A stretch of 64,000 nucleotides of DNA from Hymenobacter latericoloratus (GCF_014199535.1 NZ_JACHNV010000001.1:744001-808000), one strand, 5' to 3'; numbered from the stretch's first letter, positions 1 through 8,504 are shown. Program-made: numbers and translations. The notes: generated by a model from the sequence alone, not told the origin.

Positions 1-2
1 GC

Positions 3-1412
3 CTTGCGCCCCAGACCGTAGCTGCCGACCCGAACGTTCGGTACACCAGTGAGTTGCGCAATAGCACTTACACCGTGCCCGAAGGGTTAAATTTCACGGC
101 TGCCGCTGCTTCCGTAACGCCGGCCGTAGTGCACGTCATGACGGAGTACGCCCCCAAGGCCAGCCAGGGCGGCGACATGTCGCGCATGGACCCCTTCCTG
201 CGCCAGTTCTTCGGGGAAGAGTTTGACCAGTACCAGGGTCGCGGCCGCCAGCAAGGGCCGCAGCAGGGTTCGGGCTCAGGCGTTATCATCGCCGCCAACG
301 GCTACATCGTGACCAACAACCACGTCATTGAGAAGGCCGACAAGATTGAAGTGGTGATGGACGACAAGCGCAAGTTCCAGGCGGAGCTGGTGGGCGCCGA
401 CCCTACCACCGACCTGGCCTTGTTGAAAGTGAAGGCTGATAACCTGCCCTTCGTGCGCTACGGCAACTCCGATAACGTGAAAGTAGGGGAGTGGGTACTG
501 GCCGTGGGTAACCCCTTCAACCTGAACTCTACGGTTACGGCCGGCATCATCTCGGCCAAGGGCCGCAACATCAACATTCTGCGCCGCGAGGACAACATGG
601 GCATCGAGTCGTTCCTGCAGACGGACGCGGTGGTGAACCCCGGCAACTCGGGCGGGGCCCTGGTAAACCTCAACGGCGACCTGGTGGGGATTAACTCGGC
701 TATTGCCTCGCACACCGGCTCCTTCGAGGGCTACTCGTTTGCCGTGCCCAGCTCCATCGTGAGCAAAGTAGTGGATGACCTGCTGAAGTACAAGACGGTG
801 CAGCGGGCTCTGCTGGGCGTCCAGATTCGGGAGGTAGATGCTACCCTGGCTTCGGAGAAAAAGCTGAAAAGCCTGAATGGCGTGTACGTAATGAGCCTGG
901 GCAAAAACAGCTCCGCCGCCGACGCAGGCTTGCAGGAAGGCGACATCATCACGGAAATCAACGGGGTGAAGGTGAACACCTCCTCGCAGCTGCAGGAGCA
1001 GGTGGCCCGCTTCCGTCCCGGCGACAAAATCAAGGTGACGTATCTGCGCGGCAGCGACTCGCGGGTGGCCACGGCTACCCTGCGTAACGCCACCGGCACC
1101 ACTGACATTGTGCGGGACGAAGTAGCAACGCTGAAGTACGAAGGCGCTACTCTGGCGCCGGTGAGCCGCCAGGAGCTCAACAAGCTCGGCATTGACGGCG
1201 GAGCCAAGATTAACGGCATCAAAGGCTCGAACTTCCGCGAAACCGGCATTGCCGATGGCTTCATCATCACCCGCATCGACAAGAACAAGGTGACCAAGCC
1301 CCAGGACGTGCAGCGCTACCTCGAAGCCGCCAAAGAAACCGATGGCGCCCTGGTAGAAGGCGTGTACCCCGACGGCCGCAAAGCTTACTACCCCATTGGG
1401 CAGGCGCAGTAA
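3..1412 (+). CDS. HtrA/Deg-family periplasmic serine protease, 5' truncated by the window edge
   Basis: The reading frame is open from base 3, so the start and presumably the signal peptide lie left of the window. The visible part is a trypsin-like domain with a full catalytic triad: His in TNNHVIEKAD (codon at 321), Asp in DPTTDLALLKV (411) and Ser in GNSGGAL (648). Two PDZ-like segments follow: roughly 810-1100, with a clear SAADAGLQEGDIITEING motif, and a more divergent one to the C-terminus. Known role of the family: degradation and chaperoning of misfolded envelope proteins. A strong hairpin terminator follows directly. The TTG at 54 is not a credible start because the upstream codons continue the protein. 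Family assignment is secure; DegP versus DegQ/DegS type cannot be decided. Confidence 0.93.
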   Translation, partial: LAPQTVAADPNVRYTSELRNSTYTVPEGLNFTAAAASVTPAVVHVMTEYAPKASQGGDMSRMDPFLRQFFGEEFDQYQGRGRQQGPQQGSGSGVIIAANGYIVTNNHVIEKADKIEVVMDDKRKFQAELVGADPTTDLALLKVKADNLPFVRYGNSDNVKVGEWVLAVGNPFNLNSTVTAGIISAKGRNINILRREDNMGIESFLQTDAVVNPGNSGGALVNLNGDLVGINSAIASHTGSFEGYSFAVPSSIVSKVVDDLLKYKTVQRALLGVQIREVDATLASEKKLKSLNGVYVMSLGKNSSAADAGLQEGDIITEINGVKVNTSSQLQEQVARFRPGDKIKVTYLRGSDSRVATATLRNATGTTDIVRDEVATLKYEGATLAPVSRQELNKLGIDGGAKINGIKGSNFRETGIADGFIITRIDKNKVTKPQDVQRYLEAAKETDGALVEGVYPDGRKAYYPIGQAQ

Positions 1413-1423
1413 GCTTGCCTGAG

Positions 1424-1478
1424 CTACAAAACAGAAGCGCCCCCCGCTACTTTAGCGGGGGGCGCTTCTGTTTTGTAG
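1424..1478. terminator. Perfect 26-bp hairpin, bidirectional terminator
   Basis: Two 26-base arms are exactly complementary with a 3-base loop (CTT). The arms begin with CTACAAAACAGAAG and are GC-rich near the loop, and each strand ends in a T-rich arm. It lies between the convergent htrA-like gene and the minus-strand gene ending at 1491, so it probably terminates both. Confidence 0.85.
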
Positions 1479-1490
1479 CCGGCTGGTTTG

Positions 1491-1898
1491 CTACCCCAGC
1501 AGCCACTGCAAAGCGGGGCCTTCTTCAATGAACAGGCGCATGTGGTAGGTGCGCTCCGGAGCCAGTCCAAAGTTCAGGTACTGCTCCTGCGTCGGGTCGG
1601 CCTTGTAAATTTCCAGCCGCGCCGGTGAGCACAGCACCGCCAGGCGCAGGGGCTGGGGCGCCAGTTGGGCCGCCGCGCCGGGGTAGAACTCGTGGGTAGT
1701 CCACTGCCCGATTTCCGGGTCGAGCTCATTGCGGCGGCGTACATCCAGCAACCAGCGGCTCAGGTGGTGGTGGGTGGCGGCCGCCAGAATGGCTTGGTAA
1801 TCAGCCCGCAGCTGGGCCGAAGACGCCTGCATGGGCCAGCGGGCTACCAGAACCCCCAGATCGGGGCGGCTAGTGATGGTGCAGACAGTATCCGACAT
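1491..1898 (-). CDS. Small STAS-like protein, paralogue A
   Basis: A 135-residue cytosolic protein without signal peptide or membrane segment. Features include an N-terminal ITSRPDLGVLVARW strand, a central RWLLDVRRRNELD motif, a CSPARLEIY segment and a C-terminal MRLFIEEGPALQWLLG. The alternating strand/helix pattern and the WLLDVRRR strand resemble SpoIIAA/STAS-like folds, but this is only a fold-level impression. It is a clear paralogue of the next gene (1980-2432), sharing LxVLVxRW, DVRRR, SPxRLE and a final MR(L/I)F-E---QWLL. I do not recognise a specific function. The two paralogues are on the same strand, 81 bp apart, and may be co-transcribed. Confidence 0.7.
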   Translation of the reverse strand: MSDTVCTITSRPDLGVLVARWPMQASSAQLRADYQAILAAATHHHLSRWLLDVRRRNELDPEIGQWTTHEFYPGAAAQLAPQPLRLAVLCSPARLEIYKADPTQEQYLNFGLAPERTYHMRLFIEEGPALQWLLG

Positions 1899-1979
1899 AG
1901 CGTGAAGATACGCAGCGGCCTGGGAATCAGATTTCGCGAGCCGGTTGGGGGTAGGTCGCTGCTTTGGCGGTTTGCGGCC

Positions 1980-2432
1980 CTAGGCCGGCAAAGCGAAAGG
2001 CGTGCCCACCGTCTCCGACAGCAGCCACTGCATCACGTCAGATTCGTTCAGGAAAATGCGCATCAGGTAGGGTTGGGCTGAATCCTGGCTGCGGGTAATG
2101 GCCGCGTGCTGCACGGTAGACTCGGCCAGAATGGTTTCCAGCCGGGTGGGAGAAATGAGGTAGCCTACCCGCAGCAGGGCGGGCTGCAGGCGTAGGGCTG
2201 CCGCGGGCAGGAACGTGTCCGACATCCAGGCGGAGCGCTCGGCGTTAACGGTCACACGCCGGCGCACGTCCACGACCCAGTGCGCAATGCCGTGGTGTTG
2301 GGCCAGCTCCAGCGCGGCCTGGCAGCCGGTCTGCAGTTCGGGTAATGTAGTATCGCGCAGCCAGCGTAGAACCAGCACCTGCAAATCGGGGCGGTGCGTG
2401 AGCTGAAGGTAGTCGGAATAAGAAGCAAACAT
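1980..2432 (-). CDS. Small STAS-like protein, paralogue B
   Basis: About 150 residues from the ATG at 2432 (MFASYSDYLQLTHRPDL). That start aligns with the N-terminus of the downstream paralogue; longer upstream extensions are basic, low-complexity and not conserved in the partner. It shares LQVLVLRW, HWVVDVRRR, ISPTRLETI and a terminal LMRIFLNESDVMQWLL with the protein at 1491-1898. No catalytic motif was seen and no function can be assigned. It is divergent from the aldehyde dehydrogenase gene at 2646, across a 213-bp gap holding a possible TAnnTTTG box at 2455-2462. Confidence 0.65.
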   Translation of the reverse strand: MFASYSDYLQLTHRPDLQVLVLRWLRDTTLPELQTGCQAALELAQHHGIAHWVVDVRRRVTVNAERSAWMSDTFLPAAALRLQPALLRVGYLISPTRLETILAESTVQHAAITRSQDSAQPYLMRIFLNESDVMQWLLSETVGTPFALPA

Positions 2433-2454
2433 CAAAAGCAGAAGTAACGCGCCC

Positions 2455-2462
2455 CAAAAATA
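2455..2462 (-). promoter_or_regulatory. Possible -7 box (TATTTTTG) for the STAS-like pair
   Basis: On the minus strand this reads TATTTTTG, a full match to the Bacteroidota TAnnTTTG element, 22 bases before the ATG at 2432. I do not see a good TTG/TTTG at the expected -33 spacing, so the call is tentative. Confidence 0.35.
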
Positions 2463-2645
2463 TGTGCTTCGCCCGTAACAGAGCAGCTGGCGTCGGCGGG
2501 GCAGCCCATGCTGAGCCGCCCTGCCGACGCCAGCGCGGCGGGCGTATTCGTTTTTATAGCTTGCTTTGCAGATGGCAGCCTGCGGGTACGCCGCGCCGCC
2601 CAGGCGCTTAGTTGAAGCTGTTCTCCCACCCAACCTAACTTTTCC

Positions 2646-4244
2646 ATGAAACAAGCCCTCGAAGAAGCCACCGCCACCGGTACCGATGTGCAGGAGCACG
2701 ACCCCCACGGCATTCAGCAAGTGTTGCAGGAGCTGGGCGTAGAGGCCCATAACGCCGCCTGGAGCACCGGCCTGCAGTGGGGCGGCGCTTCAGGCGGCAG
2801 CGTGCGCGCCATCCACTCGCCTACCGATGGCCGCCTGATTGGCACCGTCGCTATGGCTACCCCCCAGGACTACGACAACGTGGTAGCGCAGGCCCAGCAG
2901 GCCTTCCAGGCGTGGCGGCTGGTGCCGGCCCCCAAGCGCGGCGACATCGTGCGCCAGATTGGCAACAAGCTGCGCGAAAACAAGGAGCCCCTGGGCAAGC
3001 TGGTAAGCTACGAAATGGGGAAGATTCTGCAGGAAGGCCTCGGCGAAGTGCAGGAAATGATTGACATCTGCGACTTCGCGGTGGGCCTCTCGCGCCAGCT
3101 CACCGGCTACACCATGCACTCAGAGCGGCCGGCCCACCGCATGTACGAGCAGTACCACCCGCTGGGGGTAGTGGGCATCATTTCGGCCTTCAACTTCCCG
3201 GTGGCCGTGTGGAGCTGGAATGCCATGCTGGCCGCCATCTGCGGCGACGTGTGCATCTGGAAACCCTCCGAGAAAACCCCGCTGGTAGCCGTGGCCGTGC
3301 AGCACATCCTGCGCGACGTGCTCCGGGAAAACGAGCTGCCGGAAGGCATTTTCAACCTGGTTATCGGGGATGCGGAAATTGGCGCCGCCATGGCCGCCGA
3401 CCCGCGCGTACCGCTGGTGTCAGCTACGGGCAGCACCCGCATGGGCAAGAAGGTAGGTGAGGTGGTGGGCGGCCGCCTGGGCCGGGCCCTGCTGGAGCTG
3501 GGCGGCAACAACGCCATCATCCTCACGGAACATGCCGACCTGGACATGGCCATGCGCGCCGTGGTGTTTGGGGCGGTAGGCACGGCCGGGCAGCGCTGCA
3601 CCACCACCCGCCGCCTCATCATCCACGATTCGATTTACGAGGACGTGAAGGCGCGCCTGCTGAAAATCTATCCTAACTTGCCCATCGGCCACCCCCTGCA
3701 GGAAGGCAACCTGGTAGGCCCCCTGATTGACAAAACGGCCGTGGAAGCCTTCACGCATGCCCTGGACGCTGTGCAGCAGGAGGGCGGCACGCTGCTCATG
3801 GGGGGCGAAGTGCTGACCGGGGCGGGTTACGAAACCGGCACTTACGTGACGCCCGCCCTGGTAGAAGCCCGCAATGAATACCACACGGTGCAGGAGGAAA
3901 CCTTCGCGCCCATTCTCTACCTCATCCGGTACAGCGGGGGGGTAGAGGAAGCCATTGCCCTGCAGAACGGGGTGCGCCAGGGCCTCTCTTCCAGCATCTT
4001 CTCCCTGAATATGCGCGAAACCGAAACCTACCTCAGCCACGCCGGCTCCGACTGCGGCATTGCCAACGTGAACATCGGCACGAGCGGGGCCGAAATCGGG
4101 GGGGCCTTCGGGGGCGAAAAGGAAACCGGCGGCGGCCGCGAGTCCGGCTCCGACGCCTGGCGCATCTACATGCGGCGCCAAACCAATACCATCAACTTCA
4201 GCACCCAGCTGCCCCTGGCCCAGGGAATTACGTTTGACGTGTAA
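2646..4244 (+). CDS. amaB: ALDH7-family aldehyde dehydrogenase (probable L-aminoadipate-semialdehyde / piperideine-6-carboxylate dehydrogenase)
   Basis: 532 residues, slightly longer than typical ALDH7 proteins because of an N-terminal extension of about 25 residues. Family hallmarks are the general-base Glu in LLELGGNN (E284), the nucleophile in GTAGQRCTTTRR (C318) and the ALDH7-type C-terminal signature FGGEKETGGGRESGSDAW. The family oxidises alpha-aminoadipate semialdehyde to alpha-aminoadipate with NAD(P)+ in lysine degradation (antiquitin/AmaB/Pcd group). No other lysine-catabolic gene is adjacent, so the substrate rests on family resemblance. The ATG at 2646 follows a 213-bp divergent intergenic region, and a hairpin terminator follows at 4263. 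Confidence 0.88.
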   Translation: MKQALEEATATGTDVQEHDPHGIQQVLQELGVEAHNAAWSTGLQWGGASGGSVRAIHSPTDGRLIGTVAMATPQDYDNVVAQAQQAFQAWRLVPAPKRGDIVRQIGNKLRENKEPLGKLVSYEMGKILQEGLGEVQEMIDICDFAVGLSRQLTGYTMHSERPAHRMYEQYHPLGVVGIISAFNFPVAVWSWNAMLAAICGDVCIWKPSEKTPLVAVAVQHILRDVLRENELPEGIFNLVIGDAEIGAAMAADPRVPLVSATGSTRMGKKVGEVVGGRLGRALLELGGNNAIILTEHADLDMAMRAVVFGAVGTAGQRCTTTRRLIIHDSIYEDVKARLLKIYPNLPIGHPLQEGNLVGPLIDKTAVEAFTHALDAVQQEGGTLLMGGEVLTGAGYETGTYVTPALVEARNEYHTVQEETFAPILYLIRYSGGVEEAIALQNGVRQGLSSSIFSLNMRETETYLSHAGSDCGIANVNIGTSGAEIGGAFGGEKETGGGRESGSDAWRIYMRRQTNTINFSTQLPLAQGITFDV

Positions 4245-4262
4245 AACGCCCGGGAAAAAGCA

Positions 4263-4297
4263 AAAGGCCCGTTCGGTATCCTACCAGGCGGGCCTTT
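4263..4297 (+). terminator. Hairpin terminator after the aldehyde dehydrogenase gene
   Basis: AAAGGCCCG pairs with CGGGCCTTT around a 17-base loop, 19 bp after the stop codon. A-rich sequence flanks the left arm, so it may also act on the minus-strand lipoprotein gene that ends at 4325. Confidence 0.7.
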
Positions 4298-4324
4298 GTG
4301 TTAGTGCAAGGCAGCCAGCGGCGG

Positions 4325-4852
4325 CTACATCCCTACCTTAAAGTCGCCGTGGCCTTTGTAGTACAGGGTGTTATCAGAGTTGTAAAAGACATAGTACAGT
4401 CGGTACACCCCTTTGTCAGCAAACTTACTGGTAGGCAGTTCCAGCAAAAGCTGGCTTCCGTAGCGGCCACCGACTGCGGCGGGCACATCAAGCCGGTTCA
4501 GGACTTTGTACTTCTTATCAACGAAGACGAGGTGCAGGCGGGCACTAGTCAGGGCAGTACGGTACAGCAGCGTAGCTTGCCCGCCGGCCTCCACTGGGTT
4601 AGGGAAAAAGCCCAGATCAAAGACGTTACCGGCCGGCTGGCTGTTTACCTTGACCTTCAGGTCGTCGGCGAAAAGCTTGACTTCCTGTTTATTCCACTTA
4701 CCGTCCAGGGTCCAGTCCGATTTATCGGCGTAGCCCATCGGAACATTCTGGTGGTCGCGGTAGCTAACGCCCTCGTCGGGCCCAAAGTCAATTTTATTAT
4801 TACACGATCCGGCCAGCAGGGCTACCCAAAGCAGGAGTATATATTTTCTCAT
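4325..4852 (-). CDS. Putative lipoprotein of unknown function
   Basis: 175 residues. The N-terminus MRKYILLLWVALLAGSCNNK is a classic lipoprotein signal: basic start, hydrophobic core and an LAGSC lipobox with Cys at about residue 17. The mature part is rich in beta-strand-like segments (for example NVFDLGFFPNPVEAGGQATLLYR and VYRLYYVFYNSDNTLYYKGHGDFKV) and may form an Ig-like or beta-sandwich fold. No known domain is recognised. It is the correct strand here: the opposite-strand reading of the same interval has no such features. It lies upstream of, and divergent from, the ECF sigma gene. Confidence 0.8.
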   Translation of the reverse strand: MRKYILLLWVALLAGSCNNKIDFGPDEGVSYRDHQNVPMGYADKSDWTLDGKWNKQEVKLFADDLKVKVNSQPAGNVFDLGFFPNPVEAGGQATLLYRTALTSARLHLVFVDKKYKVLNRLDVPAAVGGRYGSQLLLELPTSKFADKGVYRLYYVFYNSDNTLYYKGHGDFKVGM

Positions 4853-5036
4853 AAACCGGGGAATGAAATGAAGCCATTAAAAGTACTAGAAGTGGCCGGA
4901 ATGACAACCTGGTGCAACCCCGCCCGGGGCCGGCTGTCTTTCACCTGCTTACCTGATAGCACGAGCCTTTTTGCCCGGAAAGTTGGATATTTACGATTCT
5001 CTCGTTTCCGGACCCCCGCCAACCCAGCAGCAACCT

Positions 5037-5600
5037 ATGGAGGCATTTGCGTACACTGACATCAACGCCCCGCTAGTCGAGCGGTGCCGCTTAGGCGACC
5101 GGCGCGCCCAGGCCGAAATCTACAAGCGCTACTCCAAGGCCATGTTCAACGCCTCCCTGCGCATTACCGGCGACTTTGCCGAGGCCGAGGACGTGTTGCA
5201 GGAGTCGTTTCTGAGCGCCTTCCGGGAGCTGCACAGCTACAAAGGCGACTCGTCTTTCGGCTCCTGGCTGAAGCGCATCGTTATCAACAAAAGCATTAAC
5301 TGCCTGCGCAACCGGCGCCTGCAGCTGGTGCCCCTGGCCGACCAGCACGACGGCGCCGCCCCCGACTCCGACGACCATGGCCCCGATATGGAGGAGCTGG
5401 GCTGGCGTGCCGATGTAGTGCGCCGCTGCGTGCAGGAGCTGCCCGATGGCTACCGGGTAGTCCTCTCGCTGTACCTGCTGGAGGGCTACGACCACGCCGA
5501 AATTGCCGGTATTCTCAACATCACGGAATCCACTTCGAAGTCGCAGTACAGCCGGGCCCGGAAAAAGCTCCTGGAGCTGGCCCGCCAGCACGGCCTGTAA
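5037..5600 (+). CDS. ECF-type RNA polymerase sigma factor
   Basis: 187 residues from the ATG at 5037; a TTG 66 bases upstream would add a Pro-rich tail not typical of the family. Region sigma-2 is visible in AEDVLQESFLSAFREL with the downstream SFGSWLKRIVINKSINCLR. Region sigma-4 is visible in LPDGYRVVLSLYLLEGYDHAEIAGIL followed by SKSQYSRARKKL, the helix-turn-helix that contacts the -35 region. It directs RNA polymerase to a small regulon, probably including its own operon. A single-TM protein (5717) and a DUF4097-type protein (6482) follow on the same strand, an arrangement frequent for Bacteroidota ECF/anti-sigma systems. Confidence 0.92.
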   Translation: MEAFAYTDINAPLVERCRLGDRRAQAEIYKRYSKAMFNASLRITGDFAEAEDVLQESFLSAFRELHSYKGDSSFGSWLKRIVINKSINCLRNRRLQLVPLADQHDGAAPDSDDHGPDMEELGWRADVVRRCVQELPDGYRVVLSLYLLEGYDHAEIAGILNITESTSKSQYSRARKKLLELARQHGL

Positions 5601-5716
5601 AACGCGCGACCTGATTTACCCTCCCTCCCCGACGACGACCTGCTGCCCCCGTTGCGCTGGCCCACCCAACCCCGACCCGCGCGCCGCTCCTGGCAGCCTG
5701 CCCATTACTACCGCAC

Positions 5717-6478
5717 ATGAACGAGAAGAAAACCGGACTGGAAGCCTTTGTTGAGCGCCACCGCGCCGACTTCGATGTGTTCGAGCCGCGCCCAACTCTC
5801 TGGGACGACCTTGAACTGGAGCTGACTGCGCCCAAAGCCGCTGAAGAGGAAGCTCCTCTGCGCATACTCCCCCTGCACATTACCCCCGAAAATACGCCGG
5901 TGGCACCGGCAGTAGCGGCGGCCCAGCCGTTGGCTACCGCTGATTCTGCTGTGCGCTCCGCCCGCCCCTATGGCATTGCTGCCGCCGTAGCGGCTTTGTT
6001 GATGGTTGGTACCTGGTTCTGGCAGCACCAGTCGGACGCTACCCGCTGGACGCGCACGGAGCAGGTAGCCGTAACCGGGCCGGCGGCCCCTGAGGAGGTA
6101 GGGCAGCCCCTGCTGGCCGCTACCCCGGCCGCGGCCGGCCCGGAGCAGCGCCTGGCCGGCGCCGTGCAGCGCATGGAGGCCTACTATGCCACCCAGATTG
6201 CCGAGCGCCAGCGGGAACTGCAAGCCCTGGACAAAGAAACCCCTGCCACGGCCCCACGGTCGGACTGGCAGCAGGAGCTGCGCGGCCTAGACTCCACGTA
6301 TCAGCAGCTCCGGACGGAGCTGTACCGCAATCCGGAGCCTGAGGTAGTGCTGGATGCCATGGACCGCAACCTGCAGATCCGGCTGGATTTGCTGAACCAG
6401 CAGCTGCGCACCCGCGAGCAGATCAAGGATTATCACTCCCAACCTTACATGGTGGCCGAGGGTCGCCGCAAGCCCTAA
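5717..6478 (+). CDS. Single-pass membrane protein, probable anti-sigma factor of the upstream ECF sigma
   Basis: 253 residues. The N-terminal cytosolic part (about 1-80) begins LEAFVERHRADFDVFEPRPTLWDDLE, a pattern seen in Bacteroidota proteins downstream of ECF sigma genes. One transmembrane helix lies at about 86-102 (IAAAVAALLMVGTWFW). The rest is an extracytoplasmic, largely helical, charged domain (about 140-250) with repeated Q/E/R/L heptad-like stretches. No zinc-binding HxxxCxxC motif is present, so it is not a ZAS-type anti-sigma factor. Gene position is the main reason for the anti-sigma proposal. The ATG of the next gene follows this stop by only 3 bases, so the two are translationally close. 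Confidence 0.65.
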   Translation: MNEKKTGLEAFVERHRADFDVFEPRPTLWDDLELELTAPKAAEEEAPLRILPLHITPENTPVAPAVAAAQPLATADSAVRSARPYGIAAAVAALLMVGTWFWQHQSDATRWTRTEQVAVTGPAAPEEVGQPLLAATPAAAGPEQRLAGAVQRMEAYYATQIAERQRELQALDKETPATAPRSDWQQELRGLDSTYQQLRTELYRNPEPEVVLDAMDRNLQIRLDLLNQQLRTREQIKDYHSQPYMVAEGRRKP

Positions 6479-6481
6479 GCC

Positions 6482-7720
6482 ATGCCCCGCACGTTGCTTT
6501 CTGTTGGAGGGGTAGGGCCGCTGCTGCTGGCCGCCGTACTGGTGGCCGGCGTCCGCACTGCGGGCTACGGCCAGCAAACGGTAGCCCCCGCTGAGGCAGA
6601 GCTGCACTATTATCAGCCCACAGCCGCCCCCCTGGCGCCGGGGAGCGGCTCGGCGCCGGATGCGCGCCAGGGCGGTGGGCAAGGCCCGCAGGAAGAAGCG
6701 CAGCCGACGCCCGCCGTGGAAAAAGTGCGCAAAATCAGCCGCACGTTTCCGGCCAGCGCCACCAAGCTCTACTCCCTCGATACCCGCTACGGCCGGGTGC
6801 AGGTAAACGTGTGGAACCGGGCCGAGATTCGCACCGACGTGGACATTATCACCCGCGCCGAAACCGAGGAAAAGGCCCAGCAGCTCCAGGACATGATTCA
6901 GGTGCAGCTACAGGACCAGGACCCCGCCACCGGGGGCATTGTGGCCCGCTCGCGCTTTGGCGCCATGCCCCGCGAATGCTGGAGCCGCACCAAGCTTTAC
7001 GAAGTAAACTATACCGTGTGGGTGCCCAAAAATACGCCCCTGGCCCTGCACAACACCTTCGGCGAAATCAGCCTGACCAGCGACCTGACCGGGGCTACCG
7101 AGCTGGCCATTGAGTACGGCACCCTGCGCACGGCCCGGCTGGAAGGCCCCCGCAACTCGGTGCGCGTGTGCAATGCCCAGTGCACCGTGCCCTACGCCGG
7201 CCGCGCCACCGTGGATGCCTCCTACTCCAAGCTGCGCCTGACGGAAGGTGGCACCGTGGAGCTGCGCAACAACTATTCGGATATTGACATCGGCTCGGTG
7301 CAGGACCTGACGGTGCACAGCAAGTACGGCGACGTGGCCCTGGGCACCGTGCGCAACCTGCGGGGCAGCTCCGGCTACTCCCGTTTCAGCATCGATAAGC
7401 TCAGCAACCAGCTGGACATGAAGCTGCAGTACTGCCCCACCTTCGAGGTGCGCAGCACCGGCAAAAATTTCCGGCAGATCAACGTGGATGGCGGCTACAG
7501 CACCATTCTGCTTAATTTCCCCGACGGGGCCGGCTTTAACTTCGATGTAAATACCGAGCACGGCAAGCTGCTGGTCGATAAGCGCCTGGTGAAGGTAGAT
7601 TCAGAGGAAAGCAGCCCTTCTTCCAGCGACATGCAGGGTACTTTCGGGGCCGTGCAGACGCGTAACCTTGGCAATGTGAACATCAAAGTGCGCTACGGCA
7701 ACGTGAGCTTTAAACGGTAA
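6482..7720 (+). CDS. Exported DUF4097-like beta-repeat protein
   Basis: 412 residues. An N-terminal hydrophobic signal (about 1-30, ending near GYGQQ) is followed by a low-complexity Pro/Gly/Gln linker. From about residue 80 comes a long run of short beta-strands with repeating patterns such as FPASATKLYSLDTRYGRVQVNVW, SYSKLRLTEGGTVELRNNYSDIDIG and VHSKYGDVALGTV. These resemble the right-handed beta-solenoid of DUF4097/DUF2807-type putative adhesins. It is the third gene of the ECF operon, likely a regulated envelope target or ligand-sensing output. A strong terminator follows at 7744. Its function is unknown. Confidence 0.75.
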   Translation: MPRTLLSVGGVGPLLLAAVLVAGVRTAGYGQQTVAPAEAELHYYQPTAAPLAPGSGSAPDARQGGGQGPQEEAQPTPAVEKVRKISRTFPASATKLYSLDTRYGRVQVNVWNRAEIRTDVDIITRAETEEKAQQLQDMIQVQLQDQDPATGGIVARSRFGAMPRECWSRTKLYEVNYTVWVPKNTPLALHNTFGEISLTSDLTGATELAIEYGTLRTARLEGPRNSVRVCNAQCTVPYAGRATVDASYSKLRLTEGGTVELRNNYSDIDIGSVQDLTVHSKYGDVALGTVRNLRGSSGYSRFSIDKLSNQLDMKLQYCPTFEVRSTGKNFRQINVDGGYSTILLNFPDGAGFNFDVNTEHGKLLVDKRLVKVDSEESSPSSSDMQGTFGAVQTRNLGNVNIKVRYGNVSFKR

Positions 7721-7743
7721 GCAGCCCCGCCCTGCTAAGCAGC

Positions 7744-7788
7744 AAGCCGGCCGGGCAGCAACCAGCAGTTGCTGCCCGGCCGGCTTTT
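7744..7788 (+). terminator. 19-bp hairpin with T-rich tail, end of the ECF operon
   Basis: AAGCCGGCCGGGCAGCAAC pairs perfectly with its complement at 7768-7786 around a 5-base loop, followed by TTATCTGTTTATTT. This is a canonical intrinsic terminator 24 bp after the DUF4097-like gene. Confidence 0.88.
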
Positions 7789-7806
7789 ATCTGTTTATTT
7801 GCCCAT

Positions 7807-8352
7807 ATGCGCTTCTTTTTGCTCGCGGCGCTGCTGGCTTTTCAGGCCACGGCAGCCGCTGCCCAATCCTTGCCTACTGGTATGCCCCCTGCTCCTGGTT
7901 TCGCGCCCTCGTCCTCGCTCCGCACGTACGCCCTCCGCCTGAAACCGGGCCAGGACGTGCGCCGCGAGCTGCTGGCTTTTGCCGAGCAGCACCAGCTGCG
8001 GGCGGCGGCCGTGCTTACCTGCGTTGGCAGTCTGACTACGGCTACCCTACGGCTGGCCAATCAGGAGGGGCCTACCCGGTACCAGGGGCACTTCGAAATT
8101 GTATCCCTGGTAGGTACCCTCTCCGTCAATGGCAGCCATCTGCACCTGGCCATTGCCGATTCCACCGGCCGCACCCTGGGCGGGCATTTGCTAGATGGCA
8201 ACGTTATTTATACCACGGCCGAGCTGGTTATCGGGGAAATGCCGGAGTTAGACTTTCGGCGGGAACCCGACGCTACCTATGGGTATCAGGAGCTGGTGGT
8301 TTATCCGGGTAAGAATAAAAAGTCTAAGTCAATGGCGAAAAAACACAAATAA
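7807..8352 (+). CDS. Exported PPC/DUF296-domain protein
   Basis: 181 residues with a signal peptide (MRFFLLAALLAFQATAAAAQ, cleavage near residue 20). Residues about 35-160 match the plant-and-prokaryote-conserved (PPC/DUF296) fold: LRLKPGQDVRRELLAFAEQH, VLTCVGSLTTATLRLA, GHFEIVSLVGTLS, a metal-site-like HLHLAIAD and GGHLLDGNVIYTTAELVIGE. The C-terminus is a basic tail (KNKKSKSMAKKHK). PPC proteins known from bacteria are normally cytosolic trimers and plant members bind DNA, so the signal peptide is noteworthy. It starts 87 bp after the previous stop and has a terminator on its 5' side, so it is its own unit. Molecular function is unknown. Confidence 0.82.
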   Translation: MRFFLLAALLAFQATAAAAQSLPTGMPPAPGFAPSSSLRTYALRLKPGQDVRRELLAFAEQHQLRAAAVLTCVGSLTTATLRLANQEGPTRYQGHFEIVSLVGTLSVNGSHLHLAIADSTGRTLGGHLLDGNVIYTTAELVIGEMPELDFRREPDATYGYQELVVYPGKNKKSKSMAKKHK

Positions 8353-8504
8353 AAAGTGAGTAAGCGGGTATCCGGCTAAAGATGAGCTGGAAATAGTGCT
8401 GAATGCTTTTCGGCCCGCCGGAAAGCGGTTATACTTGTAGAACTATCTGCTAGTCACCGCAGAGTGCGGAAGGGCTGGTGAAGTATTTTAGTTGTTACCA
8501 TTTG

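Noticed and set aside
4298-5059. Plus-strand reading frame of 253 residues over the lipoprotein gene
   Set aside because: The opposite strand at 4325-4852 has a signal peptide and lipobox. The plus reading has no domain and runs into the ECF gene region.
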